Positions 1 to 11,914 of a DNA stretch of 64,000 nucleotides are shown piece after piece. This stretch comes from Channallabes apus (lineage: Eukaryota; Chordata; Actinopteri; Siluriformes; Clariidae): the NCBI GenBank assembly GCA_030522415.1, contig CM060109.1:37674392-37738391 (forward strand). The letters run 5' to 3'. Positions within the stretch are counted from its first letter, which is position 1. Every line of letters begins with the position of its first letter. The translations under genes were made by a program, and so were the position numbers. The notes under the pieces are model-generated. The model was given only the letters and a program-made list of their open reading frames with translations, had not been told where the DNA came from and ran no database searches.

Positions 1-1549
1 GATGCCGTCCGAGAGAGAAATGATTTGACACGTTTGTCACCCTAGCAGTGAGCTGCTGGGATTTTAATTGTATTGGAGAATCTTGATTAGCGAAGGCATG
101 GGGGAGAACGAGCTCAAAGCAATGTCATTATCACAGAAGGCTTGCATACCAGGCTCTTATGCATGCCGTGGAAATGTCAGGCCCGCTCAGTCTTTTGTAG
201 CATAATAAGTGCAAGTACAATGACTGCAAAGCAAGTATGTTGTGGGGGGAAGGGCAAAGAGCCTATTTACTTTTAAAAGCAGCTTTAACAGAGTCTTGAT
301 TAAAAAGTATAATGAGACAGAAAGAAAGCATAAAGATGATTTCTCCCAGGACTGATGGAAAACAAATTAATGTGATGATTGATTTGCTTTTCTTTTTTTT
401 CCCTATTAGCCCACAGAGCATCCTGCAGTAATCAGTTGCCAGGCTTGAGTTTGCTGTTATTGATTTTCTCCTAACACATTTACAAAACACAGATTTTATC
501 CATCCTTGAACTTACTTGATAATTCAACTTAAGCTCCATCACCTGGAGAAAACAACAAAAATATTTAACTGAAATGTCATTTCTGTCTTTGACTAGGTTT
601 TTCTTTCCATTATCAACTTTTTTTTAAATTTTAACTACTAATTAAAAATCATTAATAATTAAGGGACTGTGGTCAACCTACACCAAATATAATGCATCAT
701 TCCCTTAAATCTTTCAGTGGTTTAAATTTGATTATTTTAAATAAATAAAAATTCACTGACTGGACTTATGTTGGGCATACAGTACATTACTGTTATTGTT
801 TCATTACATATATTGTGATATGCTTAATACAGAAACTCATGTATTCAAATATTCACTCTATCCCTTCATGATGGTTTTGTATTTGTAAATAAGAAATGTT
901 TGTAAATAAGTGTTCTTAATTTCATAATTCCATATACATATCAATATTTAATGGTTGGTCTGAAAGTGGCATGGTCATGGTGAGACATCAGAAGAGTGCA
1001 GCGAGAGTTGTTGGAAGTGCAATTCCCCCAAACACACAGGAACACACACACTGTTACTGAGCCTCTCACACAGCTGGACAAAAAAAAAGCCAGACACAAA
1101 AGAAATTAAAATTTAAGCAAATTTTAAAGGTCATAATAAATGTCACAAGAATTTAATGCTTTGATGTAATTCTTATGGAATGTTCAGAGATTATTCTGGT
1201 TAAAGGTTAAAGGCTTCTTTTGAAAAATATTTGTTTGGTATTTAAATATAATTATTTGGTAATTTTAAAGGAATTACTTAAGCCACTGGAGGTACGGATA
1301 ATATAAAATATGCATGAAGTGTGAGCCAGCCAAATTTTAAAACAGTGAAAACTGATTTGTCTTGTGTGAGTCAATATTCTACAATTCTAGCAAAAATTAT
1401 TCTTCAAAGGCTCTTCAATTGTTTTCATTAAATAATTATGTTTTAATTTGTTCTTACTATAGGAACTCTTTATGAAACACTATTGTTCTATTATTATTCT
1501 ATTAAGTAGATTTTTTTTTTTTTTTTTTAAATACAGCAAGTGGTTTTTC
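1..1549. other. Intergenic, no gene seen
   Basis: AT-rich, non-repetitive DNA with short homopolymer runs such as the T run near 1510-1530. The reading frames here are short, have no recognisable domains and no splice context. I see no gene, RNA or intact mobile element. Confidence 0.5.
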
Positions 1550-1884
1550 CCCATACTGTTACCACAAAGTTGGAATTATACAATTGTACAGACACCATAG
1601 TTCCCTAAGATTGGAGTACTGCCTGACAGAGCCCTGATCTCAACGCTACTGAACTTGGACTGAATGAATTGGAAAAATGGGAGTGTACACCAGGCCTTCT
1701 CACTCAACATCATTGCCTGACCCCACTAACACACTTGTGGTTAAAAAGTCAAATAATTTCTAAAAATTTAGTCGAAAGCCCTTCCAGATGATTGCAGATT
1801 ATTATAACAACAAAGGGGGATTCAATCTGGGATGGGATATTCAACAAGCACATATTGGTGAATGCCAGGTGGCCAAACAGTGTA
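1550..1884 (+). mobile_element. Decayed Tc1-type transposon remnant
   Basis: Around 1621-1745 the plus strand reads as a broken C-terminal transposase segment: a PDLN-like stretch, then NELEKW and a tail resembling the end of fish Tc1 transposases, where the usual motif is PDLNPIEHLWDELE. It is followed by a 3' flank that ends in GGCCAAACAGTGTA at 1871-1884, which looks like a Tc1 terminal repeat. Most of the coding part is gone, so this is an old internally deleted copy. Family placement rests on my recognition of the repeat; the exact ends are uncertain. Confidence 0.55.
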
Positions 1885-3289
1885 TGTAGTTCAAACAGAG
1901 ATACGATTCTTTTAAAAAATACAGTTGCACAGTTTGTCTGCTGTCTGGTGAAATCTTGCATTTTCAAATACCTCTCTTTTATGCATTGATTACACACTGC
2001 ACTTTATGGCCTGAAGGCATTTAAAGCTCTGGAAGCTTAAAAACATCAATATCTGGGGTTTCACAGTAATTAGTCAGTGTAACATCAGCCATTTTTCTTC
2101 TTATTAAAATACAGAAAATTATATTTGGTTAAAATAATTTTTTGTCTTACATGAGAATTGTATGTTTCATATTTCTTACTTTTTGAGATATTAATATACA
2201 GTATCAGACAGTTAAATGTGTATACCATAGGAGAGAAAAGTCTACAATGCACCATCAGATGATAATGACCTTTTCAACTTGAATTGATGGCCACAAGCTA
2301 TAATCTCGGTGTAATTACCATAATGTCTAATTAACATATTTACATTAACGATATTGTCACGGATGGCAAGTCAAGCTCAGAATTCCAGAGGTGTGATTAA
2401 TTGACATTGCCTACAGAGCCTACTCTGTATAATACACATAGGTATAGATCCTTACAAGGTACTTGGTTCATTTATATTTTTCACAGAGTATATTTGATTA
2501 CGAAGGTGATTTTAAATTGATTGTTAAGGAAAATATATAGAAAAAATATGTAAACATTTTTATCTGCACCACATGGCAAGAAATGCCTTCAGGAACAAAA
2601 TCAGGATGCAGTAATGTAAATACTTCAAACTTTAAAATAGAACCCTGCTTTTGTTCGTGAAAATATTTCTTGACATGTGATGCAGATTTTTAAAAAATCT
2701 AAACCTTTGGTCTGATGTCAATGTGCTAGCTTAATCTAAGAAACAACGTTTCCATAATTAGCAAGAGGTTTGTCATAAGAACAGCCTCATCTTCAACTTA
2801 AAGCTGTGAAATGATACAAGTCCTATTGATGTGGGAAGAAAAACAAGTGCACACACCCACACACCATTTTCTTTATTATCCTTCTCTAATGACCATCTTA
2901 ATTTCACATTTGCTTTGTTTGTTTATTTGTTTGCTGTATTAATCGGTCAGGGTTACAAGCAGTCAGTGAGCGGAAAACAGAACAGAAATCCCACATGAGA
3001 AACAGATAGCAGGAGGCGTCTGGCTGTATGTCTGTAAGAAAGAGAAAAGGCAGATATGACTGTTAGTTTGCAGTGTAGCAAAACTTACATGTCTTCATTT
3101 TATAGATGTGTAATCAGAAGAATCACTACGACTCCTTTAGTCATATTAAAATCCTAAATGGCTTTAGTGGAAATATTTTATCCTACCCGGAAAGACTATA
3201 TAAATAAAAGCAGAACATACATCAGTCCGGTTTGTAAAATAAATGTATGGCGATGTGCAGCAGGAACTGTAATAGCCTTGTGATCTTGT

Positions 3290-3880
3290 GATCACGTTTC
3301 CATGCCAGCTGTCATGAAATGGCATGCTGTATTAATGCACACCACTGTCCATTTTAATTAGCAATTTCAGGTCAGCACTAACGCCTTCAGGCAGCGACGA
3401 AGAGCAAGGATGTGTGAATGAGATCCCTTTCGTGTTATTTGATCAAAAATAGGCCATTACAAGCATAATCATAATGGTGACAAGCCTCGTATGATATATG
3501 CTCTCTACAAACCATCCATCTTGTGGCAAACAGGCCACAGCAGGCGAGAAAGAGAGAGAGCAGACAGAGGAGAGATAAGACAAAAGCTGAAGGCTGTCAG
3601 AGAAAAAAAAAAAAAGCACCATGCCATGCAGGCCAGCATAATTAGAATGAAAGCCGGGGCCATCATTGTCATGCATAGAAAGAAGATGTGTTTTTCTCCA
3701 GCTATACCAAGAAATTCATTAATTATGTTAATCACCTGGATGCATGATAAGGAACATGCAATTTCAGAAAACCAATGTAAGAGCACAGTGCTTGGAAGAC
3801 AAACAATTTGCTCGTTTCTTAATCAATGCATATTAGCTATTGTCCAGTTCGTTATTCATAATATGAAATTAAAGACACAA
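3290..3880. promoter_or_regulatory. Candidate conserved non-coding element
   Basis: The block is free of repeats and open-frame signal, has balanced composition beside very AT-rich flanks, and is dense in TAATTA, ATTAAT and ATGCAT-type cores (for example TTTTAATTAGC near 3353 and ATGTTAATCACCTGGATGCAT near 3726). That texture is typical of vertebrate developmental enhancers. This is inference from composition alone; there is no alignment behind it. Confidence 0.25.
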
Positions 3881-4039
3881 ACCTGATACGAAAGGGTAAG
3901 AAAAAGACTGCACTCTTTTTTTTTTAATGCTCTGTATACTGCATCCGTGCAAGACCTGCATTTAATCAAGCTGACGACACTTGAGCAGGGAGCCAACTAC
4001 TGCATGATCATGTTTTTTCCAAACAGCACAGCCGCTGTC

Positions 4040-4250
4040 TTTATCTAAGAGATTACTGTTTGCATGTTGGCTTGTAAAATAAAACTGCCAGCATGTAAGA
4101 AGAGGCCAGTTGCATTTCTTCCATTGTTATTTTAGTGCAGATTTGGCGTGGGGGCTCCTCCCAAAGTGGTCTGTCCCTCTCTTAGCCAGTAATTGTATTC
4201 CTTTCCAATAAAATAGGCTTTTGTTGCATTTTCACATCTCATCTCTTCTG
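4040..4250. promoter_or_regulatory. Candidate conserved non-coding element
   Basis: A compact, repeat-free block containing CCATTGTTA (SOX-like) near 4122 and a GC-richer segment GGGGGCTCCTCCC near 4151. It reads like conserved regulatory DNA rather than neutral intergenic sequence. No direct evidence beyond texture. Confidence 0.2.
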
Positions 4251-5539
4251 TTGTGTGGACCTAAGAGGTTGCAACAGTCCCTCGATCCCTGGAAAGTGAC
4301 AAGAAAGAAAAGGTAAAATGTCACAGAGAAATTTTGCCTTCTGAGAGATGTGTGCAAGAGGAATAGAAAAAAGAGAGGGTTACATTTTTTAACTTATAAT
4401 AGCTGTTTATCTTAGCTCTAGATTAACAATGTAAGATCAGGAAGTCAAACCTCTGGAAGGCATGTGTGTGGCGTTTGAGACAAAGTTTGACCTTACAGCT
4501 ATTCTGCTGATGATTCACCCTGAGTGCAGATAAGACTGCAAGTGACTGTTGGAAAACACACACACACAGACACACACACACTCAATGAATGACTGGGTTG
4601 CTATTTCAAAGAGTATGATTATGAGAAATCACAGGACACAATGTTCCATGACTCTTGTTACTCCAAACCCTGCCAGCTTCCGACAGATATTCACAAGTTA
4701 TATAGAGGAGGAATGGTGGGAGTATGTACGTTCTCTATAGCCAGATATACAATTAAATGTCTCATGGGGCACATCATACATTACTCATTTTTCATCAGTG
4801 GCTTTTGTTTTTGCTATTCTTCTCAACTCGAAATTCCGAAGTGGCTTGCATGCATACTTCAGTAACCAGCAGTGTAAGACCGTTTTTTAGCTGCATCCAA
4901 AGGCAGCTTAGATTGAGACAGGAAATATCGGTGTCATAACAACATCAGGCTGTTTCTGTGAACACGATGACCTGCACTTAGCCTACTGGACTTTGGAGTA
5001 GTGATTATAATGATAGAAAGTGGCTGTTGTATATTACATGGTGCACTCGATTCCTTGAGTCTCAACAACCTCAATTCATACATGTGTGCCATCTCTTTCG
5101 CTTAGTCTGACCTGATAACACAGAATGGTCACACCAATATTACCAGCTGACAAATGCTGATAGGGGGAAACAATTTTTGAGGCTACTTATTCATCATCAC
5201 ATATTATGTAGGAAAATAACTGTAGGGAAGATACTTACATAAAAAAAAAAATTTGTGTTAAATGTTTGTTGTGTTAAAATGTCACAGTTATTGTAAATTT
5301 TGTTCATGGGAGCCACATGCTAAATGAACAGACTCACTTGTACAGTAGGTGTTGTGTCATTGGGTAATCCAATAATTTGTAATCCTAATATCTGTTCTGG
5401 ACTAATTAATGCCAAATGGGTGTAAAGAGTAAACTTTGTGTTTATATGACATGCAAGAAATAAATAGACATCTACTGTATTATGATTAAATGCATAACTT
5501 TGTAAAACATTTGAGCAAGGAAGGTTTAATTATTTTTAC

Positions 5540-5668
5540 TCACTCACGCACTCATCTCCTATACCGCTTAATCCTGTATTCAGGGTCGCGGAGACATGAA
5601 GCCTATCCCAGGAGGCTTAGGGCACGAGGCAGGGTACACCCTGGACAAGGTGCCAATCCATCGCAGGG
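5540..5668 (-). repeat. tRNA-derived SINE fragment, family 2 (tail half)
   Basis: Carries the module with CAGGGTCGCGGAGACATGAAG, AGCCTATCCCAGGAGG and a GTGCCAATCCATCGCAGG block that recurs at 20,697-20,800, 52,718-53,010 and 59,699-59,985. Read on the minus strand it is the 3' half of a tRNA-derived SINE, ending in a (TGAG)n-like tail at 5540-5555. The tRNA-like head is missing here. Confidence 0.6.
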
Positions 5669-5901
5669 TAAAGAATAATTTTTACATTATTAATAATTTG
5701 TTGACTAATAATTAGTGGCTTTAAGAGCAGTAACTTGTCTAGGCATGGAGTAAGAGGGCTGATCTAAAGAAGAGACATCTTTCAGTAGATCCTGGTTGAC
5801 AAGTTTAAGACTCTGTTGATGTTTTACCCTTGTCTTTAAATTGCACTATAATTCGATTGAAGAAGGTACTCAGAGACAGTCCATCCTCAGAATAACCAAC
5901 A

Positions 5902-5945
5902 TTTCCATTTAGGCATTTGGGAAACGGCCTTATCCAGAGCGACTT
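5902..5945 (-). repeat. SINE family 1, left half of an interrupted copy
   Basis: The bases up to the TA at 5945-5946 match the tail part of the SINE at 24,994-25,190 (TTATCCAGAGCGACTTA). The rest of the same copy resumes at 7569 after a Tc1 insertion, so this is one SINE split by a transposon. Confidence 0.7.
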
Positions 5946-5946
5946 A

Positions 5947-7566
5947 CAGTGGCGTGAAAAACTATTTGCCCCCTTCCTGATTTCTTATTCTTTTGCATGT
6001 TTGTCACACTTAAATGTTTCTGCTCATCAAAAACCGTTAACTATTAGTCAAAGATAACATAATTGAACACAAAATGCAGTTTTTAAATGAAGGTTTACGT
6101 TATTAAGGGAGAAAAAAAACTCAAAACCTACATGGCCCTGTGTGAAAAAGTGATTGCCCCCCTTGTTAAAAAATAACTTAACTTTGGTTTATCACACCTG
6201 AGATCAATTTCTGTAGGCACCCCCAGGCCTGATTACTGCCACACCTGTTTCAATCAAGAAATCACTTAAATAGGAGCTACCTGACACAGAGAAGTAGACC
6301 AAAAGCACCTCAAAAGCTAGACATCATGCCAAGATCCAAAGAAATTCAGGAACAAATGAGAACAAAAGTAATTGAGATCTATCAGTCTGGTAAAGGTTAT
6401 AAAGCCATTTCTAAAGCTTTGGGACTCCAGCGAACCACAGTGAGAGCCATTATCCACAAATGGCAAAAACATGGAACAGTGGTGAACCTTCCCAGGAGTG
6501 GCCGGCCGACCAAAATTACCCCAAGAGCGCAGAGACAACTCATCCGAGAGGCCACAAAAGACCCCAGGACAACATCTAAAGAACTGCAGGCCTCACTTGC
6601 CTCAATTAAGGTCAGTGTTCACGACTCCACCATAAGAAAGAGACTGGGCAAAAACGGCCTGCATGGCAGATTTCCAAGGCGCAAACCACTTTTAAGCAAA
6701 AAGAACATTAAGGCTCGTCTCAATTTTGCTAAAAAACATCTCAATGATTGCCAAGACTTTTGGGAAAATACTTTGTGGACCGACGAGACAAAAGTTTAAC
6801 TTTTTGGAAGGTGCGTGTCCCGTTACATCTGGCGTAAAAGTAACACAGCATTTCAGAAAAAGAACATCATACCAACAGTAAAATATGGTGGTGGTAGTGT
6901 GATGGTCTGGGGTTGTTTTGCTGCTTCAGGACCTGGAAGGCTTGCTGTGATAGATGGAACCATGAATTCTACTGTCTACCAAAAAATCCTGAAGGAGAAT
7001 GTCCGGCCATCTGTTCGTCAACTCAAGCTGAAGCGATCTTGGGTGCTGCAGCAGGACAATGACCCAAAACACAGCAGCAAATCCACCTCTGAATGGCTGA
7101 AGAAAAACAAAATGAAGACTTTGGAGTGGCCTAGTCAAAGTCCTGACCTGAATCCTATTGAGATGTTGTGGCATGACCTTAAAAAGGCGGTTCATGCTAG
7201 AAAACCCTCAAATAAAGCTGAATTACAACAATTCTGCAAAGATGAGTGGGCCAAAATTCCTCCAGAGCGCTGTAAAAGACTCGTTGCAAGTTATCGCAAA
7301 CGCTTGATTGCAGTTATTGCTGCTAAGGGTGGCCCAACCAGTTATTAGGTTCAGGGGGCAATTACTTTTTCACACAGGGCCATGTAGGTTTGGATTTTTT
7401 TTCCTCCTAAATAATAAAACCCCTCATTTAAAAACTGCATTTTGTGTTTACTAGTGTTATCTTTGACTAATAGTTCAATGTGTTTGATGATCAGAAACAT
7501 TTTGTGTGACAAACATGCAAAAGAATCAGAAATCAGGAGGGGGGCAAATAGTTTTTCACACCACTG
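5947..7566 (+). mobile_element. Near-complete Tc1/mariner transposon, copy 1
   Basis: A 1,620-bp element bounded by CAGTGGCGTGAAAAACTATT at the left and its inverse ending CACACCACTG at the right, flanked by the TA duplication expected for Tc1/mariner (5945-5946 and 7567-7568). The inverted ends extend about 200 bp and each holds two repeats of the terminal motif (ACTATTTGCCCCC outside and TGTGAAAAAGTGATTGCCCC inside), the IR/DR layout of fish Tc1 elements. It contains one transposase frame, 6326-7348, disabled by a stop codon. A second copy lies at 37,509-39,111 on the other strand. Confidence 0.93.
6326..7348 (+). pseudogene. Tc1 transposase with one nonsense codon
   Basis: The frame spans 341 codons, the usual size for fish Tc1 transposase. 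It begins MPRSKEIQEQMRTK with a paired-like helix-turn-helix DNA-binding region, then a GRP linker motif (GRPTK). The DDE catalytic domain has WTDETKV, QQDNDPKHSS and SPDLNPIEMLWHDLKK, so all three acidic residues are visible. The only break is a TAA at 6797-6799, just after the first catalytic aspartate motif; the copy at 37,708-38,731 has GAA at this place. Otherwise the frame is open to the TAG after GGPTSY. The enzyme would cut and paste the element at TA sites; this copy cannot make full-length protein. Confidence 0.92.
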
Positions 7567-7568
7567 TA

Positions 7569-7690
7569 TATATATATATTTTTTTATCTTATTATACATC
7601 TGAGCAGTTGAGAGTTAGGGGCCTTGCACAAGAGCCCAAAAGGAACACCTTGGTGATCATGGGATTTGATTCCTACAGAAAAAAATGGCT
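7569..7690 (-). repeat. SINE family 1, right half of an interrupted copy
   Basis: Continues the SINE begun at 5902-5945. TACATCTGAGCAGTTGAG and the following GGGCCTTGCACAAG block match the SINE at 24,994-25,190, with a degenerate B-box-like GGAATCAAATCCC on the minus strand near 7660-7672. The tRNA-like head is worn or absent. Confidence 0.65.
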
Positions 7691-8639
7691 GTCTATTTGA
7701 AATATATATTAAAAAAAAAACATTGCATGTTTGAACTTTTCAATGGCCATGCCTTGGCAGGCTGGGAAAGCCCAATGTATTTTACATGAGTAACAGCGCG
7801 CTCTAGTGGTCATAATGTAACCACTGATCCTTAAAAAAAAACTAGTGACTATTCACATATTCAATTAAATTGAATTAAGTTAAATTCACATATTTAATGT
7901 GAATTCTCAAACAGAATGGTCATACCATGGCAGATTTTGGGTAAAGAACTCAAAATCTTTTTTTTTTTTTTTTTTAACATTTAGGCATTCTTGACCATGT
8001 AGTATAGTGTAGACAGTGCCACAAGCTGGGGTTCAATATTTCATAAAAAAAACAAAAAAAACATAAGCTTTAAACTCAAGGAGATTACTCCTCACATAAC
8101 AAACCTCATTTCATCCATGTTGCTGTCCATGCTGGGAATTATTCAAAGTGGTAAATTCCCATATTGACTCAATATGCACATGACATTTAATATACAGAAC
8201 TCAACAACTCACAACTGTTTCCTGTACTGCATTCTTAACTGAATGAAAATGTCCCAGTTTTCGCAAAACAAATGAGTAAACCTTATTTCTATAATAATTA
8301 TTGCTCCTGATCAGTATGACTACAGTTAGGATTTAAGGTACAATAAGAGCTGTATCATTTCAGAAGTACTCATGAATCATGAATAATGAAGTATTTACAG
8401 CCCCCAAAGCCTAGCTAGAGGTTGTGTAACACCAGCGATAGACGCTGGAGCTGAAGTGGAATTGGTAGAATGCTTCTTCCAGGATACAGCACTGCTTTTT
8501 GCAGTTGATGCCTTTAGTGGTAAGGCATTTGGCCTCAGTCCACTCTCTTAATTCATATAATTATGTGTTTCATCATCCATACACTAATATTGGGAAATTA
8601 AGTAGATGTACAGAAGAAATAATATGTTCTAGTAGATCA
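7691..8639. other. Intergenic, no gene seen
   Basis: AT-rich sequence with A and T runs (for example 7958-7976 and 8045-8060). No coding, RNA or clear repeat structure recognised. Confidence 0.4.
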
Positions 8640-9609
8640 TGGCACAATACACTGCAGATGGGGCAAAGATGTTGCTGCAACAACTAAGCAGATTGTTGAA
8701 ACTACTCAAAGTTTATTAAGAACTGTAAAAACTAATTATTATAACCTGGAAGGATAGTAGCGAAATTGTGCGGTTGGAAAATGTTTGAATCATGGTGATG
8801 GGAAATAGCTTAAACATTTAGTGAACCCAATTTGTTATGGAGAAAAACATTAAAACTCACAGATTTGCATAACAGTGAAAGTATAAGCATTTCCATTTGC
8901 ACAAGGACAACTCAAAGGATTGGGACTACACAGAAAACAATTTATCAGTAAGCCTAATCAGAAAAAGGCTTCAGTTTGCTAGGGAGCATAAAGAATAGAT
9001 GGTGAAGTATTGGAACAAGTCATGGGGTCTGATGAGTCCAGATTTACCTTGTTCCAGAGTGATGGGTGCATCAGGATAAGAAGAGGCGGATGAAGTGATG
9101 CACCCATCATGTCTCGTGCCTACTGACAAGCCTATGAGGGCAGTGTTATGATGTGGGGTCGCTTTTGTTGGTTAAATGGCTTCTGTTGGTCAGGTCTAGG
9201 TAACAACATTATGTGCTCAGAAAAAAAAAAGAATATACCGAATTACCAGGTTTTTCCGTTAATGGACTTTTTCTCCCCTGATGGCACAGGCATATTCCAA
9301 TATTCCAAATGATTAAGGGAGCTTGAGACATCATTGTCACACATGGACTGTCCACCAGAGTCCAGACCTTAACCCCTCTGAGAATCTTTGGGATTTGCTG
9401 GAGAAAACTTTATGCAGCGTTTAGACTGTTCAATAATCAATAGATGATCTTGGAGAAAAAATAATGTGGCTCTGAATGGAAATAAATGTGACATTGCATA
9501 AGACGATGCCATAGTGAAACCATGCTGTTTTAAAGCAAACTGAAAAGAGACAAAACAAAATATCAATGTATGTGACTTTTTTTTTTTTTTTTTGGCCCAG
9601 ACAGTGTAG
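8640..9609 (+). mobile_element. Heavily decayed Tc1-like transposon
   Basis: Translating piecewise on the plus strand gives recognisable Tc1 transposase scraps: a helix region around 8680-8760, SDESRFTLFQ-like sequence around 9030-9060, a VMMWG-like stretch near 9150, and a PESRP..NLWDLLEK stretch at 9355-9410. These stand in the order expected for the family but are broken by many stops and frameshifts. The right end reads TTTTTTTGGCCCAGACAGTGTA at about 9588-9609, like a Tc1 terminal repeat. The left end is not identifiable. It is much older than the element at 5947. Confidence 0.7.
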
Positions 9610-9725
9610 AGTCACTCTCATAACTAAAGCTCTTGCAAGTTGTATTGCTGCATTTCAAATGCAGATGCAACTCAATAAAAAAAGCTGATTTATTTCAGTA
9701 ACTCAATTCAAAAAGTGAAACATGA

Positions 9726-9728
<3 letters not shown>

Positions 9729-9791
<63 letters not shown>
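9729..9791. repeat. (TA)n microsatellite
   Basis: About 31 uninterrupted TA units inside the left inverted repeat of the Tc1 remnant. Confidence 0.95.
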
Positions 9792-9795
<4 letters not shown>

Positions 9796-10049
9796 TGTAC
9801 ACAGCCTGATATATTTCAAGTGTTTATTTCTATTAACTTTGATGATTAGGGTTAAATTCAGTGTCTCAGAAAATTTGAATATTGTAAAAAAAAAATTATA
9901 AATCTATATTGGAAACTCATGTTTTCACACTCTAATCAGTTAAATAACTCAAAACACCTGCAAAGGTTTACTGAGCCTTTAAATGCTTTCTCGGTCTGGT
10001 TCAATAAGTCCTCTTTTCAGACAAGATTAAATTTTGCATTTCATTTGGA

Positions 10050-10470
10050 TATCAAAGTCCCAGAGTGTGGAGGAAGAGAGGAGAGGCACAGAATCCAAGC
10101 TGCTTGAGGTCCTGTGTGGTGGTTTGGGGAGCCATGCCATCTGCTGGTGTTGGTCCACTGTGTTTTATTAGGTTCAAGTGTGACACAGGTGTCTACCAGA
10201 AAGTTTTAAAGCACTTCATGCTTCCCTCTGTTGACCAACTTTATGCCGATGTCTTCATTTTCCAGCAGGACTTGGCACCTTCTCACACTGCCAAAAGTTC
10301 TAATACCCGGTTTAAGGACCATGTTATCCCTGTGCTTGATTGGTCAGCAAACTCATCCAACGTAAATCCAGACCCAGCAATGCAGAAGAGCTGAAGGCTG
10401 CTATCAGAGCAACCTGAGTTTCCATAACACCTAAGCAGTACCACAGACTGATCGCTGCAGCATAAATTCA
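10050..10470 (+). pseudogene. Tc1-like transposase fragment, N-terminus deleted
   Basis: The frame at 10,065-10,394 reads VVWGAMPSAGVGPLCFI, then a VYQKVLKHFMLPSVDQL stretch and FQQDLAPSHTAKSS, the central catalytic region of Tc1 transposase including the second aspartate. The NPIE motif with the last catalytic residue is altered (NVNPDP) and the frame then breaks. The helix-turn-helix part and first catalytic motif have been deleted. It resembles the transposase at 13,006-13,764, so the two belong to related lineages. Confidence 0.8.
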
Positions 10471-10837
10471 TGCAAAGGGAGCCCCGAACATGTTCTGGCC
10501 ATGTTCATATTTTTCAGTAGTCCAACATTTGTGTTAAAATCTTCAGGTCTTAAGTAATACTGGTCATACTGAATCATCACAACTTAAATAAAACACTTGA
10601 AATATATCAGTCTGAGAGTACTGAATCTATATACAAATTTCACTTTATTAATTTGAATTACTGAAATAAATCAACTTTTTGATATTCCAATTTATTGAGA
10701 TGCACCTGTGCAGTACATATTTTAACCTCATTTACTTTATAGTGTACTGTAAGTGAGTCTGTATTTTGTCTTACATCAAGATGACCCCTGACTTGTATAA
10801 TAAACAAGCAACAGTTCAACTAATATGAATTCTGATT

Positions 10838-11711
10838 TTTATTAAACATCTGAAAAAGTTTAATGCTAGTAATCAATAGAACTGCAGATCAAATAATTAA
10901 AAATATAATTTCTTAGATTCAGGCATAAAAAAGACCAACATAAGGCTTGTGAGCTGAATGAATAGTTATATCAAAAGTGCGACCCTGAATAAAACAGTGA
11001 AGATGATGCTCGTTACACTATGACTTGCATTTTTGCTTTGCTGATTGTTTCATTCAGATTCCTCCTAAGGTATAATTTCATTTTTTTAAATGATAATTAC
11101 ATCACATCACACTGCTGATATTACAAACACAGCATACAAACTGCACAAGAAAAAAGAAATTGCTTCATCAAATCAGAGATATTTTGTTCAAAATCAGAGA
11201 ATCTTTAAAATCCCAGTATAAGGAAACAGAATAAATGTTTTTAAAAAACACATTTATAAACTCCACACCTTTTTTTGGCCTGCTTTTTAAAAAAGAAAAA
11301 GAAATAAAAGAAAACAGGGTAAAATACTGGCAAACTGTACTGTAGAAAGAAGAAAGTGCAGTGATCAAGAACGGTGTAAATGTGACCTCAACAAAATAGT
11401 TTTCAAATATTGTACTTGGACAATTAGGACACTTGTGGTCAAAGAGATTAAGGTGCGATCAATATTTATGTAACATCTCAAGATAAAATAATTCCTATTG
11501 CCCAAATACTCACAAAAAAAAAAAAAAGACTCAATTTGAACCACAGCAGACATACTATGGATCACTCAAATGGACTGCATATTCACATTATGTAACTGGA
11601 GTATATAAAGAGAACAGCTGATTTTGTAGTATGTAGTAACTAGTCCTCATACGCATTTCTAATAGTGTGTGAGTGAAAACACAACATCATGGAGGCCCAG
11701 GGACTGGGGCT
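10838..11711 (-). other. cd302: cd302 3' untranslated region with polyadenylation signal
   Basis: On the minus strand the sequence after the cd302 stop codon is AT-rich and repeat-free until an AATAAA (plus-strand TTTATT at 10,838-10,843) that would end the message about 20 bases further on. This gives a 3'UTR of roughly 0.9 kb. The end is predicted from the signal only. Confidence 0.5.
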
Positions 11712-11914
11712 TTAAGAAGTTTCCTCAAGCTCTTCAGCCTCGACCAAGCATGTCTGATCAGCTACGGGTGATCTAAAAGGAGGATAGTACTCGAAAGAGG
11801 GAAGCAATGGTACACCAGCACTGCTCCTTTGGTGAAAAAACCATGCAACTGCAGACACTGCCAGAATAACAATCACACTCAGTATGACTAGTGCTGAGAG
11901 GAGAGGACTGCCAT
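11712..11914 (-). CDS. cd302: cd302 exon 5 (membrane helix and tail)
   Basis: The acceptor TTTGTTTAG is followed by GSPLLSALVILSVIV, the transmembrane segment, then a cytoplasmic tail ending EAEELEETS and a TAA at 11,712-11,714. Confidence 0.88.

Larger units (their letters stand above)
1885..5539. other. Intergenic stretch, no gene seen
   Basis: No reading frame here has convincing coding character. A plus frame at 3491-3886 and antisense frames over the same block are low-complexity or accidental. Parts of 3,290-4,250 look unusually non-repetitive and rich in homeobox and SOX-like AT core motifs; they are listed separately. A short CA tract lies at 4556-4581. Confidence 0.45.
9660..10708 (+). 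mobile_element. Internally deleted Tc1-like transposon, second lineage
   Basis: The left flank (GATTTATTTCAGTAACTCAATTC, 9687-9709) and right flank (TTGAATTACTGAAATAAATC at about 10,654-10,673, then ATTGAGATGCACCTG at 10,693-10,708) are inverted copies of each other, as are AATATATCAAGTG-type segments further in. The body holds only the C-terminal part of a transposase. A long (TA)n tract has expanded inside the left end. The left terminus is blurred by substitutions, so its start is approximate. Confidence 0.75.

Noticed and set aside
3491..3886. 131-codon plus-strand frame and antisense frames
   Set aside because: Lys/Arg-rich low-complexity translation of purine-rich DNA; the block reads better as non-coding conserved sequence.
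9369..9621. Minus-strand frames of 63-65 residues
   Set aside because: Antisense of the decayed Tc1 at 8,640-9,609 and of its poly-T end.
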